From Sulfitobacter sp. EhC04 (GTDB lineage: Bacteria > Pseudomonadota > Alphaproteobacteria > Rhodobacterales > Rhodobacteraceae), in contig NZ_LXYI01000045.1 in assembly GCF_001650875.1 (NCBI RefSeq), positions 184,412 through 248,411 on the forward strand: a stretch of DNA of 64,000 bases. Direction: 5' to 3'. Below are positions 19,068-27,633 of the stretch, in pieces; the first letter of the stretch is position 1; each line of letters opens with the position of its first letter. Both the position numbers and the translations under genes were made by a program. Below the pieces are notes generated by a model. That model was not told the origin of the DNA. It made no database searches and worked only from the letters and a program-made list of their open reading frames with translations.

Positions 19068-21332
19068 ATGAGTGAACAGAATGATGCCATGGCCGAAATC
19101 CGCGCCTCCTTCTTCATCGAATGCGAGGAGTTGCTGGAAGCCTTGCAGGATGGGCTCCAGATCATGGACGATGGTGCCGACGACAGCGAAACCATCAATG
19201 TCGTCTTTCGTGCGGTCCACTCGATCAAGGGCGGTGCCGGTGCCTTTGGCCTGGAGTTTCTGGTGCGCTTTGCGCACCGTTATGAAACCGTCCTGGATGA
19301 AGTCCGCGCCGAAAGGCTGGCCGTCACGCCCGATGCGCTCAAGGTCTTTTATCAGGCGGCGGATCATCTGTCAGACCTGGTGCGGATCAGCCGCGACAAC
19401 CTGCCCGCCCCGGAGGAGCAGACACAAGCCTTGCTTGTCGCATTGAACGCCTTCCTGGGTGAAGATGGCGAGGTCGAAGAGGCACCGGAAGAAGAGATTG
19501 ATTTCAGTCCGATGGGCATCTCGCTTGACCTCGGTGGCGATGGATCGGACCTGCCCGACCTTGACGATCTGCCGCCCTTGCCGCCCCTGCCCGGTCTGGA
19601 TGAACCGGGGACACGGCGCTACCTGATCCGGTTCACCCCGACTGCCGAACTTTTCGAGACCGGCAACGAGCCCGCATTACTGCTGCGCAACCTGCATGCG
19701 CTGGGCGAAATGCGCGTGACATGCGACACCTCGGAAGTGCCTGAACTCGGGCAACTGGTCCCGGAAGTGCCACATCTGACCTGGGACATCACGCTTGAGA
19801 CCGAAGCGGAAGAGGCCGAGATCGCCTCCATCTTCGAGTTTGTCGAAGGGTTATGCCGCCTGGACATCACGCGCGAAGGGGACGCAGAGACGCAAATCAT
19901 GATCGAAGGGGACATGGAGACAGGGGAGACGGCGGGGGCTGTCGTTGCTGCGGCGGAATCCGCCGCGCCGGAAACGACCGACATTGCTGTGGCAGAAGTG
20001 CCAGAGGCGACCGCCAGCCTGCCCGAGCCCGAACCGGTGCCGGAACCAGCAAAGGAACCTCCCGTGACACCCGCGTCGGCACCGCCCAAACCCGCCGTGC
20101 AGGCCCCACCAGCCGCCAAGACCATCGTGCGTGTCGATATCGACAGGATCGAACGGCTGGTGAACCTGGTTGGCGAATTGGTCATCAACCAGGCGATGCT
20201 CAGCCAAAGCCTGGAACAATCAGGACTTTCGCCGCATTCCGACGCGATGAACGGGCTTGAGGAATTCCAGCGCCTGACCCGCGACATTCAGGATTCGGTC
20301 ATGATGATCCGGGCACAGCCGGTGAAGTCGCTGTTCCAGCGCATGTCGCGCATTGTCCGCGAATCCTCCGGTGCGGTGGACAAGGACGTGCGTCTGATTG
20401 TTCACGGCGAAGATACCGAAGTCGACAAGACCGTGATCGAACGGCTGGCCGATCCGCTGACCCATATGATCCGCAACGCCGTGGACCACGGGCTGGAAAG
20501 CAAATCCGCCCGCGCCGCTGCCGGAAAACCCGAACAGGGTCAGGTACACCTGTCTGCCGCACATCGGTCTGGCCGGGTGGTGATCGAGATTTCCGACGAT
20601 GGTGCCGGAATCAATCGCCCCAAGGTGCAGCAGCTTGCCATAGACAAGGGGTTGATCCCCGCTGACGCGATGCTGAGCGACACGGAAATTGATAACCTGC
20701 TGTTCATGCCGGGCTTTTCCACGGCAGACAAGGTTTCTGACCTGTCGGGTCGCGGCGTGGGCATGGATGTAGTCCGCACCGCGATCCAGGCCCTTGGCGG
20801 GCGTATTACAACCACCTCCCAACCCGGCGAGGGCACGACATTCTCGATCTCGCTGCCGCTCACTCTTGCGGTGCTCGACGGCATGGTGGTCGAGGTCGCG
20901 GATGAAACCCTGGTGCTGCCGCTGAACGTGGTTGTCGAAACCCTCACCCTGGAGGCCGGGGATGTCCAGATGCTGCGCCCTGGCCGGAACGTCGTGCGGG
21001 TGCGCAGCGGCTTCGTGCCCTTGCTCGACCTCGGTGGCGCATTGGGCTACCGCGCGCCGCTTGAGGATATGACCGGCGCCGTTGTGCTGCTGATCGGACA
21101 GGAAGACGGCAGCACCGCAGCCCTGATGATCGACAATATCGTCGATCAGCGGCAGGTGGTCATCAAGGGCCTGGACGAAAGTTTCCACCGCGCCCCTGGC
21201 ATCGCCGCGGCAACCATCCTCGGGGACGGGCAGATCGCGTTGATCCTCGACCCATCCGACATCATTTCCAACGCCATGTCCATGCAACTGACCATGGCGT
21301 CCCAGTCCCGCGCCGAAGGAGCCATAGCATGA
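19068..21332 (+). CDS. cheA: Chemotaxis histidine kinase CheA
   Basis: 754 residues with the full CheA layout. The P1 (Hpt) domain at 1-110 carries the phosphorylated His51 in FRAVHSIKGGAGAFG. An acidic and Pro/Glu/Ala-rich linker follows (about 145-360) in which a CheY-binding P2 is not obvious. P3 dimerisation begins near DIDRIERLVNLVGELVINQ. The P4 ATPase has the N box HMIRNAVDHGLES and GRGVGMDVVRTAIQALGG. P5 (CheW-like) occupies about 600-735. It is cytoplasmic and works with CheW and chemoreceptors; none of the latter is encoded here. It overlaps cheW by 4 bases. Confidence 0.96.
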   Translation: MSEQNDAMAEIRASFFIECEELLEALQDGLQIMDDGADDSETINVVFRAVHSIKGGAGAFGLEFLVRFAHRYETVLDEVRAERLAVTPDALKVFYQAADHLSDLVRISRDNLPAPEEQTQALLVALNAFLGEDGEVEEAPEEEIDFSPMGISLDLGGDGSDLPDLDDLPPLPPLPGLDEPGTRRYLIRFTPTAELFETGNEPALLLRNLHALGEMRVTCDTSEVPELGQLVPEVPHLTWDITLETEAEEAEIASIFEFVEGLCRLDITREGDAETQIMIEGDMETGETAGAVVAAAESAAPETTDIAVAEVPEATASLPEPEPVPEPAKEPPVTPASAPPKPAVQAPPAAKTIVRVDIDRIERLVNLVGELVINQAMLSQSLEQSGLSPHSDAMNGLEEFQRLTRDIQDSVMMIRAQPVKSLFQRMSRIVRESSGAVDKDVRLIVHGEDTEVDKTVIERLADPLTHMIRNAVDHGLESKSARAAAGKPEQGQVHLSAAHRSGRVVIEISDDGAGINRPKVQQLAIDKGLIPADAMLSDTEIDNLLFMPGFSTADKVSDLSGRGVGMDVVRTAIQALGGRITTTSQPGEGTTFSISLPLTLAVLDGMVVEVADETLVLPLNVVVETLTLEAGDVQMLRPGRNVVRVRSGFVPLLDLGGALGYRAPLEDMTGAVVLLIGQEDGSTAALMIDNIVDQRQVVIKGLDESFHRAPGIAAATILGDGQIALILDPSDIISNAMSMQLTMASQSRAEGAIA

Positions 21333-21784
21333 CCGAAAAGAATCCGACTAGCACTATCGAACTGCTGACCTTCCAATTGGCCGAACAGGAATATTCCCTT
21401 GATATCATGTCGGTGCGTGAAATCCGGGGCTGGACCCGCGCCACGCCCCTGCCCCAGGCACCGCATTACATGAAAGGGGTGATCAACCTGCGCGGCACGG
21501 TCCTGCCGGTGATGGACCTCGCAGAGCGGTTGGGCCTGCCGCCGCGTGCCCAAAGCGATCGCGCCGTGATCATCGTGGTTAAGCAAGACGAGTGTATGAC
21601 CGGCCTGCTGGTCGATGCGGTATCTGACATCATCGCGCTGACCTCCGACGATCTGCAACCGCCGCCGGACGGTTCTGCCGGTGGCGGCGGGGTCGTCAGT
21701 GCGCTGACCTTGATCGACAACCGGATGATCCGGATCCTTGACCTTGCCGCGACAATCAACGTCAGCGAAGGTCTGGCCGCATGA
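21329..21784 (+). CDS. cheW: Chemotaxis coupling protein CheW
   Basis: 151 residues. Double SH3-like CheW fold with LLTFQLAEQEYSLDIMSVREI at the start and the hallmark MKGVINLRGTVLPVMDL; LLVDAVSDIIALTSDDLQ is the second sub-domain. It links chemoreceptors to CheA in signalling arrays. Overlaps of 4 bases with both cheA and cheR show tight translational coupling. Confidence 0.96.
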   Translation: MTEKNPTSTIELLTFQLAEQEYSLDIMSVREIRGWTRATPLPQAPHYMKGVINLRGTVLPVMDLAERLGLPPRAQSDRAVIIVVKQDECMTGLLVDAVSDIIALTSDDLQPPPDGSAGGGGVVSALTLIDNRMIRILDLAATINVSEGLAA

Positions 21785-22629
21785 GTGCGACCCGGCTGGC
21801 TTCGTCAACGCTGGATTCCGATAGCTTTCGTGCCATCGCGGATCTTGCGTACCGGGAGAGCGGCCTGACCCTGGCAGACAAGAAGGCGACAATGATCCAA
21901 TCACGCCTGCGCCACCGGCTGCGAATCCTCGGTCTGCCGGATTTTGCCGCCTATTGTGCCTATATCCAGTCGGAAAACGGGCAAGAGGAACATCCGCATC
22001 TGATTTCCGCCCTGACCACGAATGTCTCGCATTTCTTTCGGGAAAGCCACCATTTCGACACATTGGGCAAGCTGGTTGCGAAGCGACTGCCAGACCTGCG
22101 CGCCGGGGGATGTCTGCGCATCTGGTCCGCTGGCTGCTCGAACGGACAGGAGCCGCTGTCGATCGCCATGACCTTGCTGGATCATGCGCCGGACATGCAC
22201 AAGCTCGACCTGCGTATCCTTGCGACCGACATTGATGCCAGCGTGATCAATTTCGCCCGCGAAGGGGTGTACCCCGACCGGTTGATGAGCGGCGTGTCCG
22301 ATGAGATGCGCGCGCGATTTTTCACCCGGCATACCGCAAGTGCGGGCGGCGAATCCGGATATGCCGCAAAGTCGGAGATCAAAGGGATGATACGGTACAA
22401 CCCCTTGAACCTGCTCAAGGAGTGGCCGATGCGCAGTCAGTTCGATGTGATCTTTTGCAGAAACGTCGTCATCTACTTCGATGTTGAGACACAATGCAGA
22501 CTCTGGCCTCGAATGCATCAGTTGCTGCGCCCGGATGGAGTGCTTTTCCTTGGTCATTCCGAACGCATCGCGCAGCCGGAAAAATTTGGATTTCGCGTGG
22601 GCGAGCCCACGACATATCGACCACTCTGA
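21781..22629 (+). CDS. cheR: Chemoreceptor methyltransferase CheR
   Basis: 282 residues. The N-terminal helical CheR domain (FRAIADLAYRESGLTLADKK) precedes the SAM-dependent methyltransferase domain with LRIWSAGCSNGQEPLSIAM (cofactor site), LRILATDIDASVINFAREG and DVIFCRNVVIYFD. It methylates glutamates on chemoreceptors, opposite to CheB. There is no C-terminal pentapeptide-tether or TPR extension. It overlaps cheW by 4 bases. Confidence 0.95.
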   Translation: MSATRLASSTLDSDSFRAIADLAYRESGLTLADKKATMIQSRLRHRLRILGLPDFAAYCAYIQSENGQEEHPHLISALTTNVSHFFRESHHFDTLGKLVAKRLPDLRAGGCLRIWSAGCSNGQEPLSIAMTLLDHAPDMHKLDLRILATDIDASVINFAREGVYPDRLMSGVSDEMRARFFTRHTASAGGESGYAAKSEIKGMIRYNPLNLLKEWPMRSQFDVIFCRNVVIYFDVETQCRLWPRMHQLLRPDGVLFLGHSERIAQPEKFGFRVGEPTTYRPL

Positions 22630-22688
22630 ACCGACAACAGAACGCCCGCGCCCTGCGCGTCATCTGACAACAACGAGGATACCCCAAT

Positions 22689-23075
22689 ATGGCCTTGCGC
22701 GACCAAATCCACATCATGGTTGTCGACGACATGTCCACCAGCCGTGGCCTGATCACGCAGGCGCTGGATTCCTTCGGGGTGCGCAATGTGTTCACCGCCG
22801 AAAATGGCAAGCAGGCCCTGCAGGCATTGACAGCAAAGCCGGTGCACCTGGTCATTTCGGATTACAACATGCCCGAAATGGATGGGCTGAAGTTGCTGCA
22901 TTACCTGCGCGCCACGCCCAAGACAAAGGGCATCGGCTTTGTCCTGATCACGGGCCGTGCCGAACAGCAGATCATTGACCACGGCAAAAAGCTGGGCATG
23001 AACAATTATCTGAAGAAGCCTTTTGAACCCAACGACCTGCGCAATTGCATCGAACAGGTCGTTGGACGCCTATAA
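22689..23075 (+). CDS. cheY: Chemotaxis response regulator CheY (second copy)
   Basis: 128 residues, a second single-domain receiver. Key residues: MVVDDMSTSRGL, phosphoacceptor Asp in VISDYNMPEMDG, the Thr in LITGRA and Lys in YLKKPFEP. It has an Asp-rich acidic pocket like flagellar-motor CheY2 proteins of alphaproteobacteria. It is preceded by a 59-base gap with CGAGGATACCCCAAT before the ATG and overlaps the next start by one base (TAATG). Which of the two CheYs drives the motor cannot be told from the sequence. Confidence 0.92.
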   Translation: MALRDQIHIMVVDDMSTSRGLITQALDSFGVRNVFTAENGKQALQALTAKPVHLVISDYNMPEMDGLKLLHYLRATPKTKGIGFVLITGRAEQQIIDHGKKLGMNNYLKKPFEPNDLRNCIEQVVGRL

Positions 23076-23452
23076 TGGGGGCTGGATCAATGCGGGAACC
23101 CGACCTTGGGGTCATCTTGCGGCGCGTCTCGTCGCATGTGGCTGGGCTGGCCGAAATGGTAAACTGGGCAGAGCATGCCATCGGCGACAGGCTTGATCTG
23201 TCGCGCGAGGATACGTATGTGATCGGCCAGTTGCAAAGCCTCGACTACCTGCGGCAATCGCTGGAGGATCTGACCGCGCTGACAGCCGCAATGGGGTGCC
23301 AGCCGGGTGTGAGCACCATCGAGGGGACGGGGCTCGCGGAGGCCTGCAAGGCGCTGCGGCTGGCGGATACCCGTGCGTTGTTTCAGGCGCGATGCAGTCA
23401 GGGAACCGCCCCTCTTCCGGCCCGGTCGTCCGGAGAGTTGGACCTCTTTTGA
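23075..23452 (+). CDS. CheT/CheZ-like candidate CheY phosphatase (hypothetical)
   Basis: 125 residues, mainly helical, with no annotated domain that I recognise by overall sequence. A long helical stretch (about 42-72) contains Asp57 and Gln61 in LDYLRQSLEDL, a D-x-x-x-Q pattern as used by CheZ and the CheZ-like CheT to dephosphorylate CheY. The C-terminus, after a Pro/Ser-rich linker, is GELDLF, an acidic-hydrophobic tail like the CheY-binding end of CheZ. It is fused to the cheY2 stop (TAATG), so it is made together with a CheY. The assignment is inference from motif and context. Confidence 0.5.
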   Translation: MGAGSMREPDLGVILRRVSSHVAGLAEMVNWAEHAIGDRLDLSREDTYVIGQLQSLDYLRQSLEDLTALTAAMGCQPGVSTIEGTGLAEACKALRLADTRALFQARCSQGTAPLPARSSGELDLF

Positions 23453-23522
23453 TATCCCATTGCTGCCGCTGTCCCGGAAGCTGTCCCGAAATCGGGCGGT
23501 GGACGCAACATCATGCCGCAAG

Positions 23523-24035
23523 TCAGAACAGTTCGATCTCCCTCTGCGCGCTGGGCGCTGCGGGCAAGGCTTCGGTGACGGCGGCGCGAGGTTTGGTCTT
23601 TTGCCGGGCGATCCCGCGTGCAGGCAGATAGATCAGATGCCGCGCGGCATCGCCGCCGACGGACTGGGACAGGCAGGGAATATTCTCTCTTTCGAGGAAA
23701 TCCAGAACAAAAGCCGCATTCGCCCCGCCGATGTCGGACAAGCCCGTCACCATTTTTGCCCCGCCAAAAAGCTTTGCCTGCATGCGCGATTTCTGGGCCC
23801 CCAGCTTGAGCATGTCGTTGATCACCAGTTCCATCGCATTCAACCCTTCAGGGTCGAAACGGGTGGACATCCGGGCATTTGCCGCGATCAGGATATGGTT
23901 CATCCCGCCGACACCCGCCAATGGGTCGTGCAGGCAGCAAGCCACACAAGATCCCAGCAGGGTCGAAATGACAACATTGGGATCACCGGAAACGGCGTAT
24001 TCACCCTGGGTGATTACGGTGGTCTTCGCGGTCAT
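23523..24035 (-). CDS. cheD: Chemoreceptor glutamine deamidase CheD
   Basis: 170 residues. CheD hydrolyses glutamine side chains of chemoreceptors and influences CheA. The active-site Cys and His lie in TLLGSCVACCLHDPLAGVGGMNH, written here as LLGSCVACCLHDP and GVGGMNHILIA, and KLFGGAKMV and SVGGDAARHLIY are family motifs. A C-terminal extension ends in QREIELF, similar to the ELDLF tail of the candidate CheT-like protein. It overlaps cheB by 4 bases and converges with the cheY2 gene set. Confidence 0.93.
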   Translation of the reverse strand: MTAKTTVITQGEYAVSGDPNVVISTLLGSCVACCLHDPLAGVGGMNHILIAANARMSTRFDPEGLNAMELVINDMLKLGAQKSRMQAKLFGGAKMVTGLSDIGGANAAFVLDFLERENIPCLSQSVGGDAARHLIYLPARGIARQKTKPRAAVTEALPAAPSAQREIELF

Positions 24036-25105
24036 TGCCTTGTCCTCACCAATCGTGCCCGGTGTTTTGCCGCCGCTTGATTGATGGCTTGGGGCATTTC
24101 TGCCAAAGGATACTGGCGTTCGACGGCACCGATATCCCAGGCAGCGCGGGGCATGCCGTAGACCGTGCTGCTGTCCTTGTCCTGACCAAAGGTCGTCGCA
24201 CCGGCATCGCGCAGGGCCTTGAGGCCACGCGCGCCGTCCTGGCCAAGGCCGGTCAGGATCGTCGCGATGACGTCGCGGGCGTATGGGACTGCCGAATGGA
24301 ACAATTGATCTATTGATGGGCAGTGCTTGGCCCCTTCTTCATCGGCGTGCAGCCGGGTTTCCCATTGCCCGCGACGGCGTACCAGCGCCGTATGCTGACC
24401 AAGGGCGGGAGCCAGCACGATCTGGCCGGGTGCCAGGACCATGCCAGGCCTTGCAAGCAGCACGTCCTGATCGAACCTGCGATCCAGAAGTTGCGAGAAA
24501 CTGACCAGATAGATACCCGGCATGTGCTGCACGATCACAACCGGCGGGCCGGCAGGATCAAGCCCGCCAAGAAGCGTGTCAAGGGCTGCAACGCCGCCCG
24601 TCGACGCCCCGATCAACAGGATCGGTTCATGGCCCTGATGCCGGACAGCGGGGACTGAGGCGTTGGCGACGCGGGGGCGCGGCGCCAACTGAAGCCTGCT
24701 GCAGGCGGCGGAAAAGACCCGCCGCGAGATGTTGTCGCGCAGGCGCTGGTTGGTCCCGTTCTCGGGTTTTTTCAGGCAATCCACCGCCCCCAGCATCAGC
24801 GCCCGTACTGTTGTCTCGCAATTGTCGCGCGTCACGCCGGAAAACACGACGACCGGCAAGGGATTGAGCCGCATCAGTTTTTCCAGGAAGACCAACCCGT
24901 TCATCCCCGGCATTTCAATATCAAGGGTGATCACGTCCGGGCGCGTCGCCTTGATCACCGCGCGCGCCTCTTGCGCATCGCTGGCCTCGCCCACGACCAC
25001 CAGCCGGCGATTACCCTCCAACACCACGCGCAACCACCGCCGTAACAAGGGTGAATCGTCAACAATCACGACAGTTTTGCGCTGTTGAAGGCGCGCAGGG
25101 TCCAT
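24032..25105 (-). CDS. cheB: Chemoreceptor methylesterase CheB
   Basis: 357 residues from the ATG at 25103-25105; the frame is open 17 codons further to a TTG. The N-terminal receiver domain has VIVDDSPLLRRWLR and phosphoacceptor Asp in ITLDIEMPGMNG. The C-terminal esterase carries the catalytic triad: Ser in IGASTGGVAALDTL, His in VIVQHMP and Asp in TGLGQDGARGL. Phosphorylation by CheA would activate it to demethylate receptors. It runs opposite to cheYAWR, so adaptation and excitation genes have separate promoters. Confidence 0.95.
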   Translation of the reverse strand: MDPARLQQRKTVVIVDDSPLLRRWLRVVLEGNRRLVVVGEASDAQEARAVIKATRPDVITLDIEMPGMNGLVFLEKLMRLNPLPVVVFSGVTRDNCETTVRALMLGAVDCLKKPENGTNQRLRDNISRRVFSAACSRLQLAPRPRVANASVPAVRHQGHEPILLIGASTGGVAALDTLLGGLDPAGPPVVIVQHMPGIYLVSFSQLLDRRFDQDVLLARPGMVLAPGQIVLAPALGQHTALVRRRGQWETRLHADEEGAKHCPSIDQLFHSAVPYARDVIATILTGLGQDGARGLKALRDAGATTFGQDKDSSTVYGMPRAAWDIGAVERQYPLAEMPQAINQAAAKHRARLVRTRQ

Positions 25106-25431
25106 CCCCGTGGAGGGCGGTGCAGCCGTCACCGCAAATTTTCCACAAAGACACAACTCATGACCAATTCCCGCTGGAAAGTTAACGAAACCCTGCGCGC
25201 GTCCCCGGCGGGGCCACCCCTCTTCTATGACCGCAGATCATGAACAGCCCTTTAACCCGACAGGAAAACCGCTGAAACGGCAGCATCTCCGAACCGAATG
25301 TGGGCGCGGCCGGTTATCAGGCCGCGGGCCCGTGGGCGAAGTGGCCGCTTTCATCGAAGGGCACAGAAATACGGCCACGCACAGGGTAACATTTATTAAA
25401 CCAGCCAAGCGGCATATATGGCGGCAGGGCC
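25106..25431. other. Intergenic stretch between cheB and the hybrid kinase gene
   Basis: About 325 bases. It must hold the cheBD promoter (leftward). No terminator with a clear T-run was found for the kinase gene ending at 25432, though AT-rich runs (AAAAAGTTTATTTTTATC) overlap its end. No gene is supported here. Confidence 0.5.
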
Positions 25432-27633
25432 CTAACCATTCAGAAACGCAAAAAGTTTATTTTTATCAATTGGTTTAAGAAGCAAGTTCACGTTAAAATC
25501 GCGGCAGGCGCGCTCCAGCTCCTTGCCCCGGTCGGCCGAAATCAACCGGGCCGGAACCTCGCCATGCAATGCCCGGATTTGGCACAGCAGATCCAGGCCC
25601 GACATGCCCTCGCCAAGCTGATGATCCAGCACCAGCGCGTCGGGTCTGAGGTCGATGTCCGCCAGCAGTTTCAACGCGTCCTCGCCGGTGCGGGTATGGA
25701 TCACCTCTGCCCCCCAACCCTCCATCATCAGGACCAGCGCATTGGCAAGATTGTCGTCATTTTCCACCAGAAACACGATGTCGCCCTTGCGTTCCAGATC
25801 CGGAGTTTCAGGCCGCTCTCGGGCCAGCAACATCGGGTCCTGCCGCCCTTCGACAACCGGCACATCCACGCAGAACAGGCTGCCCCGGCCCAGTGTCGAG
25901 GTCAGCCGCAGCCCGTGGCCCAGCGATTTGCAGGCCCGCTCCACAATCGCCAGCCCCAACCCCAGGCTATGTTCCTTTTGATGTGCCGACAGGCGCTGGA
26001 ACTCCTGAAAGATCGCTTCCTGTTCCTCCTCGGCAATGCCGGGCCCGGTGTCCCAGACCTGAAGCTGGGCCATCCCGCCGCGCCGACGCACCCCCACAAG
26101 CACCCGGCCGGTTTCAGTATAGCGCACCGCGTTGGAGACAAGGTTCTGCACGATCCGGCGCAAGTAGCCGGGGTCGCTGCGCACCGACAGCCCGCAATTG
26201 ACCACACGCAGGTCGATCCCCTTGGCCTGCGCCACCGGGGTCAGCTCATCGCGCAAAGGGGCCATGATCGCGCCCAGTTGCACCGGCTGGATATCAAAGG
26301 TCGGACGTTCTGCATCCAGCCTTGAGATGTCCAGCAGCGCTTCGATGATCTGCTCGACCGAGGCCAGCGCGGTTTCCGCCTTTTCGACGATCCCGCGCTG
26401 GTCCGGTGCCTCGATCTGTTCGGACAGAGCCGAGACAAAGAGCTTGGCCGCCGACAGGGGTTGCAGCAGATCGTGGCTGGCTGCCGCGACAAAGCGGGAC
26501 TTGGAGGCGTTGGCCCTTTCCGCTTCTGAAAGGGCGATCCCCAATGCCCGGGTCCGGCTTTGCACCCGGCGTTCGAGCATCTCGTTCATCTCGGACAGCG
26601 CCCGCGCGGCACCCCGTTCGGCGGTGACATCGGTAAAGCTGATCACGAATCCCCGGTCCGGCATCTCCTGCGCAAAGATGCTCAGCACCTTGTCGTTGTC
26701 GCCGGTCACCTCAAAGGCGATGGGGCTGCGGCCGCTTTCCTGCCCGGCCCAGTCGATCAGCATCTGGCTGTTGAAACTGTCCTGAAAGGTCAGTTGCCGG
26801 TTGAGACGTTCCAGCAGAACCACAAAGTTGCGGCCAAGGTCCGCGTCCTGTGGCGGCAGGTCCAGAAGGTAATCCATGCGCCGGTTCCAGCCGATCAGCT
26901 TGCGGTGCCGGTCAAAGATGCAAACGCCCTGGTCAAGGTGATCCAGCGTGGCGCGCAGGATCTGGGCCTGTTCGTCGCGCAGTTTCTCGCGTTCCTTGCG
27001 CTCAAGCCGGATGATATTGGTCACATCCGTTTGCAGGATCACGGTGCCGCCGCGCGCGGTCCGGTGTTCGCTGACCTGCAACCAGCGGTCATGGATCAGG
27101 CTGACGTTGAACACGACATGGTCGTCACGGTGCCGTCGGGTGCGTAGTTGCGCCCATTTCTGCGGCGTCACCCCCGCTGGCAGCGACAGGTATCTGCTGC
27201 CCGAAATCAGGCCGACATAGGCCTCAAACGACAGCGCTTCGGAAAGCTGCGGTTCAATATCGGGCAGATCGCGGCAGAACCGGCTGTTGAACAGCGCCAG
27301 CCGGTCATTGGGATCGAACAGCGCAAACCCTTCGCTGATGGTTTCAATGGCTTCGGTCAGGTTTTCCCGCGCGATGGCGGTTTCGCGGTTGGCCACCTCC
27401 AGCCGGGCATTTGAATCTTGCAGCAGGTCAAGCGTGCGTTCCAGGTCGATGGTCCGTTCACGCACCTGGACCTCCAGCAGTGCCGCGCGTTCGAACTGGG
27501 CATAGGCGACGCCGGATTGCTCGTTCTTCTGTTCCACCCGGCGCATCAATGCCTGGGTGATCTGCAACAGTTTCTCGTTCTGCCGCTCCAGCGAATCTGC
27601 GGGATTGATCACCGACACCGGATCACTCCGCAT
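25432..27633 (-). CDS. Hybrid sensor histidine kinase/receiver (NahK-like)
   Basis: 733 residues from the ATG at 27631-27633 (another ATG lies 24 bases earlier). It is cytoplasmic, with no membrane segments. An N-terminal coiled coil (about 15-95) leads to two PAS domains (ISEGFALFDPNDRLALFN; LDQGVCIFDRHRKLIGWN), then HisKA with the H box in AAASHDLLQPLSAAKLF, HATPase (NLVSNAVRYTETGRV, GLGLAIVERACKSLGHG) and a C-terminal receiver with Asp in LVLDHQLGEGMSG. SHDLLQPL is typical of NahK/ErcS-type kinases. The start overlaps the FIST gene stop by 11 bases, pairing kinase and sensor. Confidence 0.87.
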   Translation of the reverse strand: MRSDPVSVINPADSLERQNEKLLQITQALMRRVEQKNEQSGVAYAQFERAALLEVQVRERTIDLERTLDLLQDSNARLEVANRETAIARENLTEAIETISEGFALFDPNDRLALFNSRFCRDLPDIEPQLSEALSFEAYVGLISGSRYLSLPAGVTPQKWAQLRTRRHRDDHVVFNVSLIHDRWLQVSEHRTARGGTVILQTDVTNIIRLERKEREKLRDEQAQILRATLDHLDQGVCIFDRHRKLIGWNRRMDYLLDLPPQDADLGRNFVVLLERLNRQLTFQDSFNSQMLIDWAGQESGRSPIAFEVTGDNDKVLSIFAQEMPDRGFVISFTDVTAERGAARALSEMNEMLERRVQSRTRALGIALSEAERANASKSRFVAAASHDLLQPLSAAKLFVSALSEQIEAPDQRGIVEKAETALASVEQIIEALLDISRLDAERPTFDIQPVQLGAIMAPLRDELTPVAQAKGIDLRVVNCGLSVRSDPGYLRRIVQNLVSNAVRYTETGRVLVGVRRRGGMAQLQVWDTGPGIAEEEQEAIFQEFQRLSAHQKEHSLGLGLAIVERACKSLGHGLRLTSTLGRGSLFCVDVPVVEGRQDPMLLARERPETPDLERKGDIVFLVENDDNLANALVLMMEGWGAEVIHTRTGEDALKLLADIDLRPDALVLDHQLGEGMSGLDLLCQIRALHGEVPARLISADRGKELERACRDFNVNLLLKPIDKNKLFAFLNG

